A DNA stretch of 64,000 nt from Arthrobacter sp. U41 (GCF_001750145.1 NZ_CP015732.1:744001-808000); one strand, 5' to 3'. Counted from the stretch's first letter, positions 17,318 through 26,694 are shown. Notes: generated by a model not told the origin, from the letters alone. Made by a program: numbers and translations.

Positions 17318-18562
17318 CTATTGCTTGACGCAGCCACGGAGTCCGGCCGGCGTCTGGCCCGAGTCGACGTTTCCTTCGACCCATCCGGAATCGCAGGAGG
17401 CCCTGGTGTAGATCCTGCGGATCTCGGGCTGAGCAAATTTGCTCATGTCCGGCAACGGCTGGACCTTCGCTACGGGTGAGCCCGACTTTGCCGAATCCAT
17501 GGAGCTTTCCGGAAGGAGCTCCTTCTGGAAGACCTCCGTGACAAAGGTGTCATCAGCCTGCGGGAAGAAATTGCACCCATCGGTAAACTCATTGCCCGTA
17601 CACGCCTTGGCGGTATCGGTGGTCACCCAGGGAAGCGGCATTTCGATGTTCTTGGGAACGGATTCAGCCCCGTCCTCAAGGATCTTCAGCCCGACCTTCA
17701 TGGCGACCGCAGCCTGAGCGGGCGGAGAACCCGAGGAGATGCCGGGCCAGCCTTCGCTAAGCCGCAGCCGGAAGTAGTTGCTGTTTTCCCCGGTCACCGG
17801 GATTTTCTTGCCCGCTGCTTCCAAAGCCTTGAGGACGCCGGCCTCACCGTCCTGGGACCATATGCCGTCCACATCGGGGTGCGCGGCGAGTGCCTTCGCG
17901 GTTTCCTGCTGGCTTACAGATGAATCCCATTTGCCGTAGTACTCAGAAACCACCTGGATGCCGGGATAGCGGTCGAAGACTGCCTTAGCAGTGTCGTAGT
18001 GCACCGTGTCTGTCGAAGTGCCCGGCACACCACGATTCATAAAGACCTTGCCCTTTTCCTGCAGCAGGTCTACCAGGGCCTGGGCCGTCTGCGCCCCGAA
18101 GAATGCCTTCTGGGGGTCATCCACCCGCGCTCCCGTAATGAAGGCCACGTTGTAGGCGCAGTCGGCGTTGACCGTGGAGTCGTAGAAAACGAACGTTACG
18201 CCGCGCTGGCATCCTTGCTTGACTACGGATTCCAAAGCCGTCGGCGAAATCGGGTAGGAAACGATCAGTTTCGCTCCCGAAGCGATCATGGACTGGAGGT
18301 CGGAGATCTGCTTCTGCACGTCGGTGCCGGAGATCTGTTTGACGACATCGTACTTCGCGGCGTTCTCAGGTGCCTTAGCAATGGACATGGCCAGGTTGGC
18401 CGCTTCATCCTGCCAGTTGTTGCCGCTATAGCTTAGGTTCAAATAGATCTTTTGCTTGTCGCCGGTGGACCCTGGCTGCCCAGAGCCGCCGCAAGCAGCG
18501 AGGCCTAAGACCATAGCTCCCGCGGCCACTGTCCGCAGAACGCTGCGTAACTTCTTGTTCAT
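17318..18562 (-). CDS. ABC importer substrate-binding lipoprotein (sugar/ribose type)
   Basis: A 414-residue secreted lipoprotein. The signal ends in the lipobox LAAC with the acylated cysteine at 24. The mature part has the periplasmic binding protein type 1 fold (repeats such as DLQSMIASGAKLIVSYPISP and ALAAHPDVDGIWSQDGEAG), which in this transporter class binds sugars, autoinducer-like or small cyclic compounds. It carries a C-terminal extension of about 60 residues with two cysteines (near TRASC and RGCVK) that may pair. It follows two permease genes; an AAGGGG ribosome site precedes the ATG. Confidence 0.9.
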   Translation of the reverse strand: MNKKLRSVLRTVAAGAMVLGLAACGGSGQPGSTGDKQKIYLNLSYSGNNWQDEAANLAMSIAKAPENAAKYDVVKQISGTDVQKQISDLQSMIASGAKLIVSYPISPTALESVVKQGCQRGVTFVFYDSTVNADCAYNVAFITGARVDDPQKAFFGAQTAQALVDLLQEKGKVFMNRGVPGTSTDTVHYDTAKAVFDRYPGIQVVSEYYGKWDSSVSQQETAKALAAHPDVDGIWSQDGEAGVLKALEAAGKKIPVTGENSNYFRLRLSEGWPGISSGSPPAQAAVAMKVGLKILEDGAESVPKNIEMPLPWVTTDTAKACTGNEFTDGCNFFPQADDTFVTEVFQKELLPESSMDSAKSGSPVAKVQPLPDMSKFAQPEIRRIYTRASCDSGWVEGNVDSGQTPAGLRGCVKQ

Positions 18563-18635
18563 GATTCCCCTTTTTCTGGTGTTTGGGCTTTGTTGGTCTG
18601 GCTTGGATATCGCCTCAAGAACTTGGTTGACGGTC

Positions 18636-19667
18636 TCAACGGCCGCGCTGACTAAACCTCGCGCCGACGAGGGCCAATAGGATGATCACCCCGTACAGCA
18701 CCTGCTTCGATCCTTCGGGGATGCCAGCAGCGGAAATGCAAATGCCGAGCAGCGTCAGCAGCACCGCGCCGCCGACTGTGCCCAGAAAAGACCCTGCGCC
18801 ACCGCGGATCGAGGAGCCGCCGACAACAACGGCTGTAATGCTGGGAAGCAACCAACTGGCGCCGATGTTCAGGTCAGCCCCGGAGGAATAGCCGAGCAGC
18901 ATCACGCCGGTGAGCCCGTAAAACGCGGCCGCTACGGCGTACACGGCAATGAGGGTTGCTGGCACAGACAATCCTGCAATTTGTGTTGCCCGGACGCTGT
19001 TGCCGACGCAGTAGGCCTGCCGTCCCAGGCGCGTTCGATTCTGAATCAGGAGTCCTAGCAGTACTACGATCACCAGCACGATAATTGGCGTCGGAACGCC
19101 CATGACCGCGATCCGCCCGCTGAATATGTCGGCCAGGACAGACGGCGACCTCTGTGCAGGTGCCCCCTTGCTCACACCCAGCAGAATCGACGCCAAAATG
19201 GTTCCTGAGGCAAGCGTGACGATGAATGGGGGAAACCCGGCGTATGCCACAAATAGGCCGTTAATGAAACCGAACAGGGCACTGAGGCCGATCGCGATGG
19301 CGGTGGCAGCAAGAACCGGAACTCCGGCATTGGCTAGGATGCCAGTTACGAAGGCTCCCAGGCCGATCACCGAGGCGACCGACAGGTCAATGCCTCCCGT
19401 TAGGATCACAAGACCCTGCCCGAAGCCCACTGCAACCAAGAATAGGCTTAGGATCAGGACACTGTTGATCTGGGTGAACGAGGGGAAGTTGGGGCTTACA
19501 ATCCGCGAAAGCGGGATACAGACCAGGACAATGAGCCACACGATCGTGACTTGATTGATTCGGTCCCTTATTGACCAGCGCCGGCTGCTGATGGAAGCTT
19601 CGTGCCGTGTTTTCGCACGATCGATGTCAGCGATCTTCTCCGCCGGGATTTCCTGCTGAACCTTCAC
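18636..19667 (-). CDS. ABC importer permease (RbsC type)
   Basis: A 343-residue inner-membrane permease of the BPD_transp_2/RbsC family with about ten hydrophobic segments after a 35-residue charged N-terminus. The family signatures LTGGIDLSVASVIGLGA and VVVGGSSIRGGAGS are present. GTG start overlaps the stop of the preceding permease (GTGA). It would form the membrane channel together with the truncated neighbouring permease and an ATPase that is not encoded here. Confidence 0.9.
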   Translation of the reverse strand: MKVQQEIPAEKIADIDRAKTRHEASISSRRWSIRDRINQVTIVWLIVLVCIPLSRIVSPNFPSFTQINSVLILSLFLVAVGFGQGLVILTGGIDLSVASVIGLGAFVTGILANAGVPVLAATAIAIGLSALFGFINGLFVAYAGFPPFIVTLASGTILASILLGVSKGAPAQRSPSVLADIFSGRIAVMGVPTPIIVLVIVVLLGLLIQNRTRLGRQAYCVGNSVRATQIAGLSVPATLIAVYAVAAAFYGLTGVMLLGYSSGADLNIGASWLLPSITAVVVGGSSIRGGAGSFLGTVGGAVLLTLLGICISAAGIPEGSKQVLYGVIILLALVGARFSQRGR

Positions 19668-20437
19668 GTTGCCGCTCCTTGAGTGTCCCTTGCCGATTTT
19701 CCCGAAGCCGGGGCTTGCAGCTCGGCTAGATGTGCTCGCCCTTTCCTTGCCGCAGATCGCGAGCTCAGGCCGCGGGTCAGGACGGGGATGCTGAGGGCGG
19801 CTAGGATGATCAGGCCCTGGAAGGCCCCGACCCAGAAGTCCTCAATACCCAGACCGAACAGAAGCTTCGGTATGGTCATCAGGCTGGCCGCCCCCAGGAT
19901 CGCGGCTACTGGGTTGCCTGCCCCGCCTCGGAAGCTGACCAGGCCCAAGGCCATGGCCGCGAAGGCTGTCAGCAGGAACGGCCTGCCGGCATTTGGATCG
20001 CCGGACGAAGTCACCGCCGTCAGGTAGACTCCGGCCGCCGCATACAATCCGCCAGCCAAGATATAGGCCGTAATCTCGCTTCGATTGACAGATATGCCCG
20101 ACATGACGGCCGCGGGCCGATCGGCCCCGATCGCAAACAGGGAGTTACCGGTCCTTGTCCTGCGGAAGATGGACCAGAGGATTCCGATTGCGATCAATGC
20201 TAAAAGAGCCACCGGGATATCTCCGAAGGAGGCGAGTGCGACATTGGTGAATGCTGAGGGGGTTGAACCTCCGGGGGCTGGCAGGATCATCAGTGCAATT
20301 CCAGTGGTGCAAATGAAGGAAGCAAGAGTGACCGCCCGGCCGACATCACGGTATTGAACTTGGCCTATGATGCCTACAACCCTGACCACGAAAGAATTCA
20401 TGGAACCTAGCCCACGAATTGCAGGCCTCGCTGCCAT
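19664..20437 (-). pseudogene. 5'-truncated second RbsC-type permease
   Basis: Only the C-terminal two-thirds of an RbsC-type permease can be recognised. Homology-like sequence begins around VTLASFICTTGIALMILPAPGG and continues to the normal C-terminus, including FRGGAGNP. The N-terminal segments and the LTGGIDLS-type signature seen in the sister permease are absent; the first 30 or so residues of the open frame do not look like membrane protein. The breakpoint lies near 20330-20410, where relic conjugative DNA begins. The ATPase gene normally found upstream is also missing, so the importer was probably cut by a rearrangement. Confidence 0.7.
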
Positions 20438-20554
20438 TCCCTTGGAGCTATTGCTTTCTTTCCCCCAGCAGCACCCTCGCGTGCCAGGTCAGATCCTGCC
20501 ACTGCAGCCGAGTGCGCTCTTGCCATGTAGACGCGAAGCGCGTCCAGATAGTCT

Positions 20555-20980
20555 TTAGTCGGCGAAGACGCCTGCCTCCGGTGTGACGTGGGGCAGTGCT
20601 GCCTTCTCCGGCACCGGAGGCTTGTGCCCGTCGTAGGCGCATTTCTTGAAAGGTCCTTCTTTGTCCATGAGGATGCGCATGTGGGGGTCTGCGTGGTTGA
20701 GTCACCAAGTGCTGATCCCGAGGGCGGGTTCCAGGCGGAGGTGTTCCCACGCCCGCCAGATGGCTTCCATGCGGATGAGGGCCTCGGGGTGTTTGTACCA
20801 TTCGGGGCACCAGGCGAAGGTCGCGCCCTCGTTGACTTCCCGCACGTAGGACTGGGCCAACAGCTCGGCGAAAAATTCAACAGCACTTGAGTAGACGAGT
20901 TCGGGCTTGGGCTCTATAGGGCCGTGACCACTAGTGGACTGGGCCTCGTCGCCGAACGCGTCCCCGAACTCTTCACTCAT
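20555..20980 (-). pseudogene. DUF4913 protein gene with internal stop
   Basis: Read through a single TGA (20702-20704) the frame gives 141 residues of a DUF4913-type protein: CPEWYKHPEALIRMEAIWRAW, then LNHADPHMRILMD, then CAYDGHKPPVP. The stop stands where related proteins have a second tryptophan (ISTWW), so TGG to TGA is the likely change. DUF4913 genes commonly accompany conjugative transfer genes in Actinomycetota. Its ATG overlaps the stop of the upstream coupling-protein fragment (ATGA), a relict operon junction. Confidence 0.75.
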
Positions 20981-21160
20981 GCCTTGTCGCCATCAATCCA
21001 GGGGTTGTGTGCCGGAACGGTCACGGGATCCCGATGCAGCTGTTCCCCTGCGGCAAGGGAGTCTTTGACTTTCTGGGCGTGGGGGCCGTTCATCCAGGGG
21101 ATGGTTTCGATCATGGTGGCAGGGGCGCCGGAGGCGAGCAGGATGGCCCCATGGAAGCGG
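20977..21160 (-). pseudogene. 3' end of a conjugative coupling-protein gene (VirD4/TraG type)
   Basis: The last 60 or so residues of an open frame (GAILLASGAPATMIETIPWM, then GPHAQKVKDSLAAGE) resemble the C-terminus of TraG/VirD4-like proteins encoded next to DUF4913 genes. The rest of the gene is missing: sequence beyond about 21160 belongs to the oppositely oriented recombinase relic. Assignment rests on remembered family resemblance and gene order, so it is tentative. Confidence 0.45.
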
Positions 21161-22395
21161 CGGGACAAGAACAACCTGCCCGGCACCGGATCCGCCGCCG
21201 ACCTCGGCGTGCAGATGACGTTGTTCGACCTGGCGCCCGATCCGAAGGTCATCGCAGCGCGTGCCCGCCTCGAAGACAGCGACCTGACCCGCTACTGCGC
21301 CGCCATCGTCCGTGAACACGCCGAGAGGGCCGGCTGGAGCAAGCGGCAACGCAACGACCTGACCCGCTCGCTGCGGCTGCTGCAGGGCCTGCGGCTCAGC
21401 CCGACCGCGAAGATCCGCGCCACCGACGTCCTCCAACTGCGCCAATACTCCGGCAACGTCATCTCCACCATCGACGTGCTGGCCGCGGCCGGCCCGCTCA
21501 TCGAGGACCGGCCGACCCGGATCGAACGCTACTTCGCTGCCAAGACCAGCACCCTGCCGCCGGTCATGAAGGACCAGCTCGATATGTGGCTGCAAGTCCT
21601 GACCAACGGCGCCCACCAGGCGCCACGGCAGATCCCGCGCGACCCAAAGACCATCAGGGCGCACATCATGGGCATCGAACCCATCATCCACGCCTGGGCC
21701 GAGGCAGGCCTCCAGTCCTTCGCCGAGGTCACCCGCGCCGACATCACAGCCGCGCTGGACGAAACGACGGCCCGCCGCCACATCGCCGGGAACGGGCTCA
21801 AGTCGCTCTTCAGGACCCTCAAAGGCCGCCGGCTCATCTTCGCGAATCCGACCCGCTGGATGAAGGCGTCCCCGAAGGCCAGCACTATCCCTCTCGCTCT
21901 GGACGCCGCAGTGATCGCGAGGAGCTGAACTCCCCGAAGCCGGTCGTCGCCCTCGCGGTTGCCTTGGTCGCCTTCCACGCGCTGACCAAGAAACAGCTCA
22001 GCGAGCTGCGGCTCACCGACATCAGCGACGGACATCTGGTACTGGGCAACCGCGACATTCCGCTGGCCGCGCCCGTGCGCACCCGCCTGGCAGCCTGGCT
22101 CGATCAGCGCAACCGGACCTGGCCAGGCAGTGCCAACCCGCACCTGCTCATCAACCGGCGTACTGCGCCCAGGCTCCTCCCCGTCAGTCGCCAGTTCCCC
22201 TGGACCGGATTGACGCTGCGGCCCCAGGCGCTGCGCGAGGACCGTATCCTGCACGAGATCCACGCCACCGGCGGCGACATCCGCCGCATCTGCGACCTGT
22301 TCGGGCTCAGCGTTGAAGGAGCCACCCGCTACCTCAACACCGTCGAGCACCCCGACCTCACCATGCCGGGAGAGCGGTCCGTGCCGCCGTCGGAA
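21157..22395 (+). pseudogene. frameshifted recombinase-like gene
   Basis: The first part (RRDKNNLPGTGSAADLGVQM to LDAAVIARS) ends at a stop near 21928, while the continuation (LNSPKPVVALAVALVAFHAL to RYLNTVEHPDL) is in another frame, so a frameshift lies near 21900-21930. The protein belongs to the large site-specific-integrase-like family whose members lack an obvious catalytic tyrosine, as does the zinc-ribbon recombinase encoded at 50.5-52.0 kb. The 5' end is fused to coupling-protein DNA and the true start is lost. Confidence 0.65.
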
Positions 22396-22580
22396 TCCAC
22401 GAAGACTGCCAGAGTTGGGCACACTCAGGTTCTGGCAGGAGCCATCGGCACTCATAATGCACCGAAGCATCTGGGACGTTGGGCCACCCAAATACGGGTT
22501 CGGGTCGTATGGCTCTGGTGGGAGTATCCCCGCCGGTCCACGATTGCCCTGTGGCATACGCGGCGCGCTCGGCAGGTCCC

Positions 22581-23735
22581 ATGAACCTGACCGCTGCTGC
22601 CACATGGCGGCAGCGCTTGGACTCGCCGGTCACCTCCTCGGCGGAGAGTATGCTGCGTGTGGTGCGCGATACCGTTGGGCTCCACTCGACTCTGCCTGGC
22701 ACGCCGTATCTGTCGTTGAACGCACGAATCGGCGACTTCACGACCGATGACCTCGACATCGAGGTCTATGAACACCGCTCGCTTGTGCGCCTCAAGGTCA
22801 TGCGTGGAACCGTGTTCCTGCTGACCCGGGACCTGGCCCAGATTGCTTTCGCTGCGATCGTTGAGCTCACCCTGGATCGCGATCGGAAGTGGCTTCGCAT
22901 CGATCCGGGCGTTTATCGCCGCGTCGCACCCGTCGTTCTTAATGCCTTGGGTCAGGAGTCGCTGACCGCGTCGGAATTGCGCATCCAGGTGCACCACGCC
23001 GACTTGTCCGCTGTGGTTGCGCTCCTGTGCGAGGAGGCGAGAATCGTCCGCGATCGCCCGGCCCGTGGTCGCACCAGCACCAGCTACCGGTACCGCCGCT
23101 GGGACCAGGCCTTCCCGGACCTGGACCTCGCTGCCTATGACGGTGAGACTGCGACGGATGAGCTCATCCGCAGGTACATCGCCAGCTACGGACCCGTGTC
23201 GGTTGCAGATGTGGTGTGGTGGACGGGATTGCCGGCGAAGCGAGTCTGGGCCGCACTCGGCCGCGTGGCCGCCGAGTTGCAGACCATCGACGGCCCGCTC
23301 GCCGGGCACCAGTGGTTGAAGATCGGCGACACCAATTACGGGCAGCCCCTCCCGCGAGGACGCACGCCGCGGGTCCGGCTGCTGCCCCAACTGGACCCGT
23401 ACACGATGGGCTATCGCGATCGTGAACGACTCATCGACGCAGAACATGAGGCTCTGGTCTACGACCGTGGCGGTAACGTCACCTCGGTCGTGCTCCAAGA
23501 TGGGCGGATCACCGGCGTCTGGGACCTGACCGAATCGCCCACCTGCACCGGGCGAGTGATGCTGTTCGACCCGGCATCGGCAGTGAAGCGACAAGTCCTC
23601 GACCTGGTAGCCGAGACCGGCGCGTTCTGGTTCGGGCACAGCATTCCGGTGCGGGAGTACGTACAGATGGTGCCGTTTGATCAACGAACCGGAGTGATGC
23701 GCAAGCCACTCGACGGCGCCACCCCGGCAGCGTGA
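22581..23735 (+). CDS. winged-helix AlkZ-like DNA glycosylase family protein
   Basis: A 384-residue HTH_42 (AlkZ/YcaQ-like) protein. It begins with the repeated-helix segment TAAATWRQRLDSP, has VGLHSTLPGTPYLSL near 30-45 and the late WDLTESP and LLPQLDPYTMGYRDR blocks. Characterised AlkZ proteins unhook DNA interstrand crosslinks, and related family members protect natural-product producers; most relatives are untested. The ATG used has GGCAGG upstream; the frame is open for a further 100 bases. It is intact although it lies among decayed mobile DNA, and it is followed closely by a VOC gene. Confidence 0.82.
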   Translation: MNLTAAATWRQRLDSPVTSSAESMLRVVRDTVGLHSTLPGTPYLSLNARIGDFTTDDLDIEVYEHRSLVRLKVMRGTVFLLTRDLAQIAFAAIVELTLDRDRKWLRIDPGVYRRVAPVVLNALGQESLTASELRIQVHHADLSAVVALLCEEARIVRDRPARGRTSTSYRYRRWDQAFPDLDLAAYDGETATDELIRRYIASYGPVSVADVVWWTGLPAKRVWAALGRVAAELQTIDGPLAGHQWLKIGDTNYGQPLPRGRTPRVRLLPQLDPYTMGYRDRERLIDAEHEALVYDRGGNVTSVVLQDGRITGVWDLTESPTCTGRVMLFDPASAVKRQVLDLVAETGAFWFGHSIPVREYVQMVPFDQRTGVMRKPLDGATPAA

Positions 23736-23765
23736 CCACGAGTACCCGAATCCAAGGAGGCGAGA

Positions 23766-24155
23766 GTGACCGAACCGAACACATTCATCTGGAACGAACT
23801 GGTGACGCCCGACCAAGCAGCTGCCGGGCCGTTTTACAGCACCCTGTTCGGCTGGGAAAGACACGAGGTCGATGCCGGACCGCTCGGCACCTACACACTG
23901 TTCCGCCAGCGAGGCAAGGACGTCGCCGGGATGATGAACCCGACAGCACGAGACTATGCCGGATCGCCTCCGCCACGATGGATCGGCCACATCGCAGTTG
24001 CGGATGCCGACGCCACCGCCGCCAAGGTCTCGGAACTTGGCGGCAAGGTCCTGGAGGAGCCCCACGACGTCCCCGGCGTCGGTCGGGTCGGCATGTTCAC
24101 GGACCCCGCCGGAGGGCTCGTCTATGTGATGCAACCCGAGGAAGGCGAGCCGTAG
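23766..24155 (+). CDS. VOC family protein (glyoxalase/bleomycin-resistance fold)
   Basis: A 129-residue vicinal-oxygen-chelate protein. A single domain starts WNELVTPDQAAAGPFYSTLFGW and ends FTDPAGGLVYVMQ. Such proteins act as dimers that bind a metal or a small hydrophobic ligand, including antibiotics. GTG start with a strong AAGGAGG box. It follows the AlkZ-like gene by 30 bases, so the pair may be co-transcribed as a DNA-damage or toxin-tolerance unit (inference). Confidence 0.85.
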   Translation: MTEPNTFIWNELVTPDQAAAGPFYSTLFGWERHEVDAGPLGTYTLFRQRGKDVAGMMNPTARDYAGSPPPRWIGHIAVADADATAAKVSELGGKVLEEPHDVPGVGRVGMFTDPAGGLVYVMQPEEGEP

Positions 24156-24378
24156 TGTCCGGTCCTCGCCCAGCAGGCGCAACCCCAGATCGCGGGCACC
24201 GAGCGCCCGAACACAGCGCCTGACGCCGGGCAAGTTCGGCGAACCTGAGCATCCATGGTGGTGGCCAGCCTGATGGACACTCACGTTCCGGCGGAAAGCG
24301 TCAAAATTCACGCGAACTTCTCAACGTTGGCGTGCCCGCGCTTATTTGTATCGTTCAGGGACGCCTCGATGGAGGTCA

Positions 24379-24460
24379 GGCCGATTTGGACGGAGGTGTT
24401 CCCAGGCCCGCCAGATGCTTTCCATACGGAGCAGGGCTTCGGAGTGTTTGTACCAATGCA
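24379..24460 (-). pseudogene. DUF4913 fragment (central part)
   Basis: Reads HWYKHSEALLRMESIWRAW followed by EHLRP, nearly identical to the central block of the copy at 20.7-20.9 kb (YKHPEALIRMEAIWRAWEHLR). The flanks are out of frame. Confidence 0.65.
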
Positions 24461-24804
24461 GGCTGGTCCTGGAAGGAGATGAGTTTCTGCTGCTCCTGCC
24501 AGGAGAGTGGGATCGCTGCGGTCAACAGGAGCATCTCGGAGGCGACGATGCCGCCCAAAGATGACCATGCCGAAACGTTCAACGAATCGGCGGGCAGAAG
24601 GGGCCATTTTTGGACCTGGACCCAGTCCGAAACTGGCACGAACGGGTATTCATGGGCCGGGAGTAGCTTGGTCGCCCTCAGCGTTGCCGGCCGCCATAGG
24701 TTTCACGCCATAACCGACCGGACGAACGGGGACTGCCTTGGGCAAACAGCGGCTTAAGCCACAAGGACTTCAGCCTCCGGTCCCGATATGCCGGAGGGAG
24801 GCAA

Positions 24805-24915
24805 GGTCCGGGTCCTCGGCGTTTGTGGCCGTCGTAAGCGCATTTTTCAAGGGGCATTATTTCGTCCATGAGGATGCCCTGTGCGTGTCGGCGTGATTGA
24901 GGCACGAGGTGCTCA
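24805..24915 (-). pseudogene. DUF4913 fragment (C-terminal part)
   Basis: Reads LNHADTH in one frame, then GILMDEIMPLEKCAYDGHK in another, matching the C-terminal block of the 20.6 kb copy with a frameshift between. Same strand as the other fragments. Confidence 0.6.
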
Positions 24916-25013
24916 GGTCACAGATAGGATCTCCTCTTGTCATCCCGGATGAAGCGCCTTCTTCGTCCGGCAGCAGGTCGGCCACAAACGCGCAGCAAAG
25001 GATTCTACGCTTG

Positions 25014-25925
25014 TCAGGCGTGGTGGCCGAAGCGCAGGTGGTCGTTCAGTAGCCGGGTTAGCCCGGGGTCCGCCGACACCTCAGCGCCGTCGATGTGGTG
25101 CACGGGCAGTGCCAGGCTCCCGCTCCCCAGCATCCAGACGGCGTCCATGGTGAGGAGCTCGCCACGATGGATGTCGGCGTAGACCGGCTCGAAGCCGATC
25201 GATGGGGCGTAAGCGAAGGCATTCTGCTGAGTCGTGCCCTCGAGGATCCCAATGCCAGGAGCTGGCGTGAGCAGCTTGTCGCCGCGTTTCATCATGACCG
25301 AAGATGTCGGTCCCTCCATCACGAATCCCTCAACGGTAAGGAAGAGGGCCTCGTCCGCACCCCGGCGTCGCGCCTCCCGTGTGGCAGCCATGTTGAGCGC
25401 GTACGAGAGCGTCTTCGCACCCATGAGCAGCCATGGTGCCTCACGAGCTGCCGTGCGGGTCACACCTCGCGACATCGTCGCTAGGCTGATCCCCGCGTTT
25501 CGCCGAGTGGAGTGGTCCGCGGCGGCTTCGACGTGAACCCAGCTGCGAACCATTCCGTCATCGCCTTCATGATGACGGGCGAGCACCACCTTGACCGACA
25601 GTTCCGGCCAGGGGGGATGCTCCTCGACAGCGGAGAGAATTGTCGCCGTCCACAGATTGCGCCCGGGTTCTGCCATGTCGAGCTTGCGGGCAGAACCCGC
25701 CAGCCGGTCGAGGTGTTGATCGAGTGCTTGTGGGCGTCCGTCGAAGAAGGCGATGGTCTCGAACACTGCATCGCCCCTGGTGACGGCGAGGTCGGTGACC
25801 GGCAGGGCGGCCGACCGAGCGTCGGCGAATCGAACAGCCCAATCCCCGCCGATCGAGGTGAGGATCGCGAGTACGGCATCCGGTGAAGTGGCCACGCCAG
25901 GCCTGTCGTGGGACGACTCAGACAT
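25014..25925 (-). CDS. fold-type IV aminotransferase (aminodeoxychorismate lyase/D-amino-acid aminotransferase type)
   Basis: A 303-residue PLP enzyme of class IV. The Schiff-base lysine is K171 in MGAKTLSYA and the conserved glutamate E204 in MEGPTSSV. Sequence around ALNMAATREARRRGADEALF resembles actinobacterial aminodeoxychorismate lyases; D-amino-acid and branched-chain transaminases share the fold, and the surrounding D-amino-acid genes favour a transaminase. The ATG overlaps the creatininase-family stop by eight bases. It is the last gene of the leftward arm of the cluster. Confidence 0.8.
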   Translation of the reverse strand: MSESSHDRPGVATSPDAVLAILTSIGGDWAVRFADARSAALPVTDLAVTRGDAVFETIAFFDGRPQALDQHLDRLAGSARKLDMAEPGRNLWTATILSAVEEHPPWPELSVKVVLARHHEGDDGMVRSWVHVEAAADHSTRRNAGISLATMSRGVTRTAAREAPWLLMGAKTLSYALNMAATREARRRGADEALFLTVEGFVMEGPTSSVMMKRGDKLLTPAPGIGILEGTTQQNAFAYAPSIGFEPVYADIHRGELLTMDAVWMLGSGSLALPVHHIDGAEVSADPGLTRLLNDHLRFGHHA

Positions 25926-26694
25926 CAATTTGGGTGATGACTGCACCGGCAAAGTCCGCCAGGGCTTCGCGGGTGGCGTTCACGCAGATGGACAGGAATT
26001 CGGCCCCGCGTTCGGCCGAACCCGCATCCGGGCTGTCACTAAAACCGTCTGGGGCCCTGAAAGGCTCAGGGCTCGCGAAGTGATATGCCTTAGGGCCCAC
26101 CCACCCGGCCGCCGGTCGTTCGCGATGGGGAACAGAGGACTGGCGAACGAGTTCGGGGTGGACCGCGAGCATCATCGAGGTTTCGAAGGCTCCGGCGTGG
26201 CCGGGGACCAGACCGATGTCGCCTGCGCCTGCAGCCTCGAGCTGCTCGGCGGCCAGCTGGAAGTACGAGCCGGAGCCAGCGAACGCGCCACGCCGGATGC
26301 CGACGTCCCTCGCGACGAGCTTTATGATTTCAACGTTGCCACCGTGCCCGTTCAGTAGGAAAACTGAAGCGAAGCCGCTCAACAGCAGGGACTCCACGGC
26401 GTCGGTCAGGACGTGGACGAGTGTGCCCGTAGAGAGGGACGCAGTCCCGCCGTAGGGCAGATGGTGGTCAGAGCTGCCGACAGTGAAAGTCGGGCCGACG
26501 ACGGCTCCCGGCACAAGGGCTGCAGCCCGCTTGGCTACCTCTTCGACCAGGATCGCATCCGTCGCGAGCGGGAGGTGCGGGCCGTGTTGCTCAAACGCCC
26601 CGACGGGAAGCACGACGATGGTGCGTGCGGCGTGGTGCCGGGCATCTTCCCGTGTCCAGTGCGCGAGCAGACCCGGAGGTGTTTGTGTGGTCAT
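25918..26694 (-). CDS. creatininase family amidohydrolase
   Basis: A 258-residue protein of the creatininase fold. Metal ligands are visible in GAFEQHGPHLPLATD (E35, H37 and D46), in NGHGGN near 116 and in the later GHAGAFETSMM block. The family hydrolyses cyclic or linear amide bonds (creatinine, formamidopyrimidines) and includes MftE peptidases. Here it lies between an enolase-superfamily gene and an aminotransferase, with ATGA overlaps, so it likely opens a ring or cleaves an amide in the cluster substrate. Confidence 0.87.
   Translation of the reverse strand: MTTQTPPGLLAHWTREDARHHAARTIVVLPVGAFEQHGPHLPLATDAILVEEVAKRAAALVPGAVVGPTFTVGSSDHHLPYGGTASLSTGTLVHVLTDAVESLLLSGFASVFLLNGHGGNVEIIKLVARDVGIRRGAFAGSGSYFQLAAEQLEAAGAGDIGLVPGHAGAFETSMMLAVHPELVRQSSVPHRERPAAGWVGPKAYHFASPEPFRAPDGFSDSPDAGSAERGAEFLSICVNATREALADFAGAVITQIDV

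Larger units (their letters stand above)
24156..25013. other. gap with decayed mobile-element DNA
   Basis: About 860 bases with no intact gene. It contains two leftward DUF4913 fragments listed separately, in an order that cannot come from one gene (the front part lies downstream of the back part). A leftward run around 24540-24620 (APSARRFVERFGMV) is protein-like but unassigned. Confidence 0.6.

Noticed and set aside
20702-20704. TGA as a recoded tryptophan or selenocysteine codon in DUF4913
   Set aside because: No SECIS-like structure was evident and neighbours are also broken; a simple nonsense mutation is more likely.
22452-24311. A 619-codon leftward open frame
   Set aside because: It mirrors the AlkZ-like and VOC genes; its translation is low-complexity and has no domain, as expected for antisense of high-GC codons.
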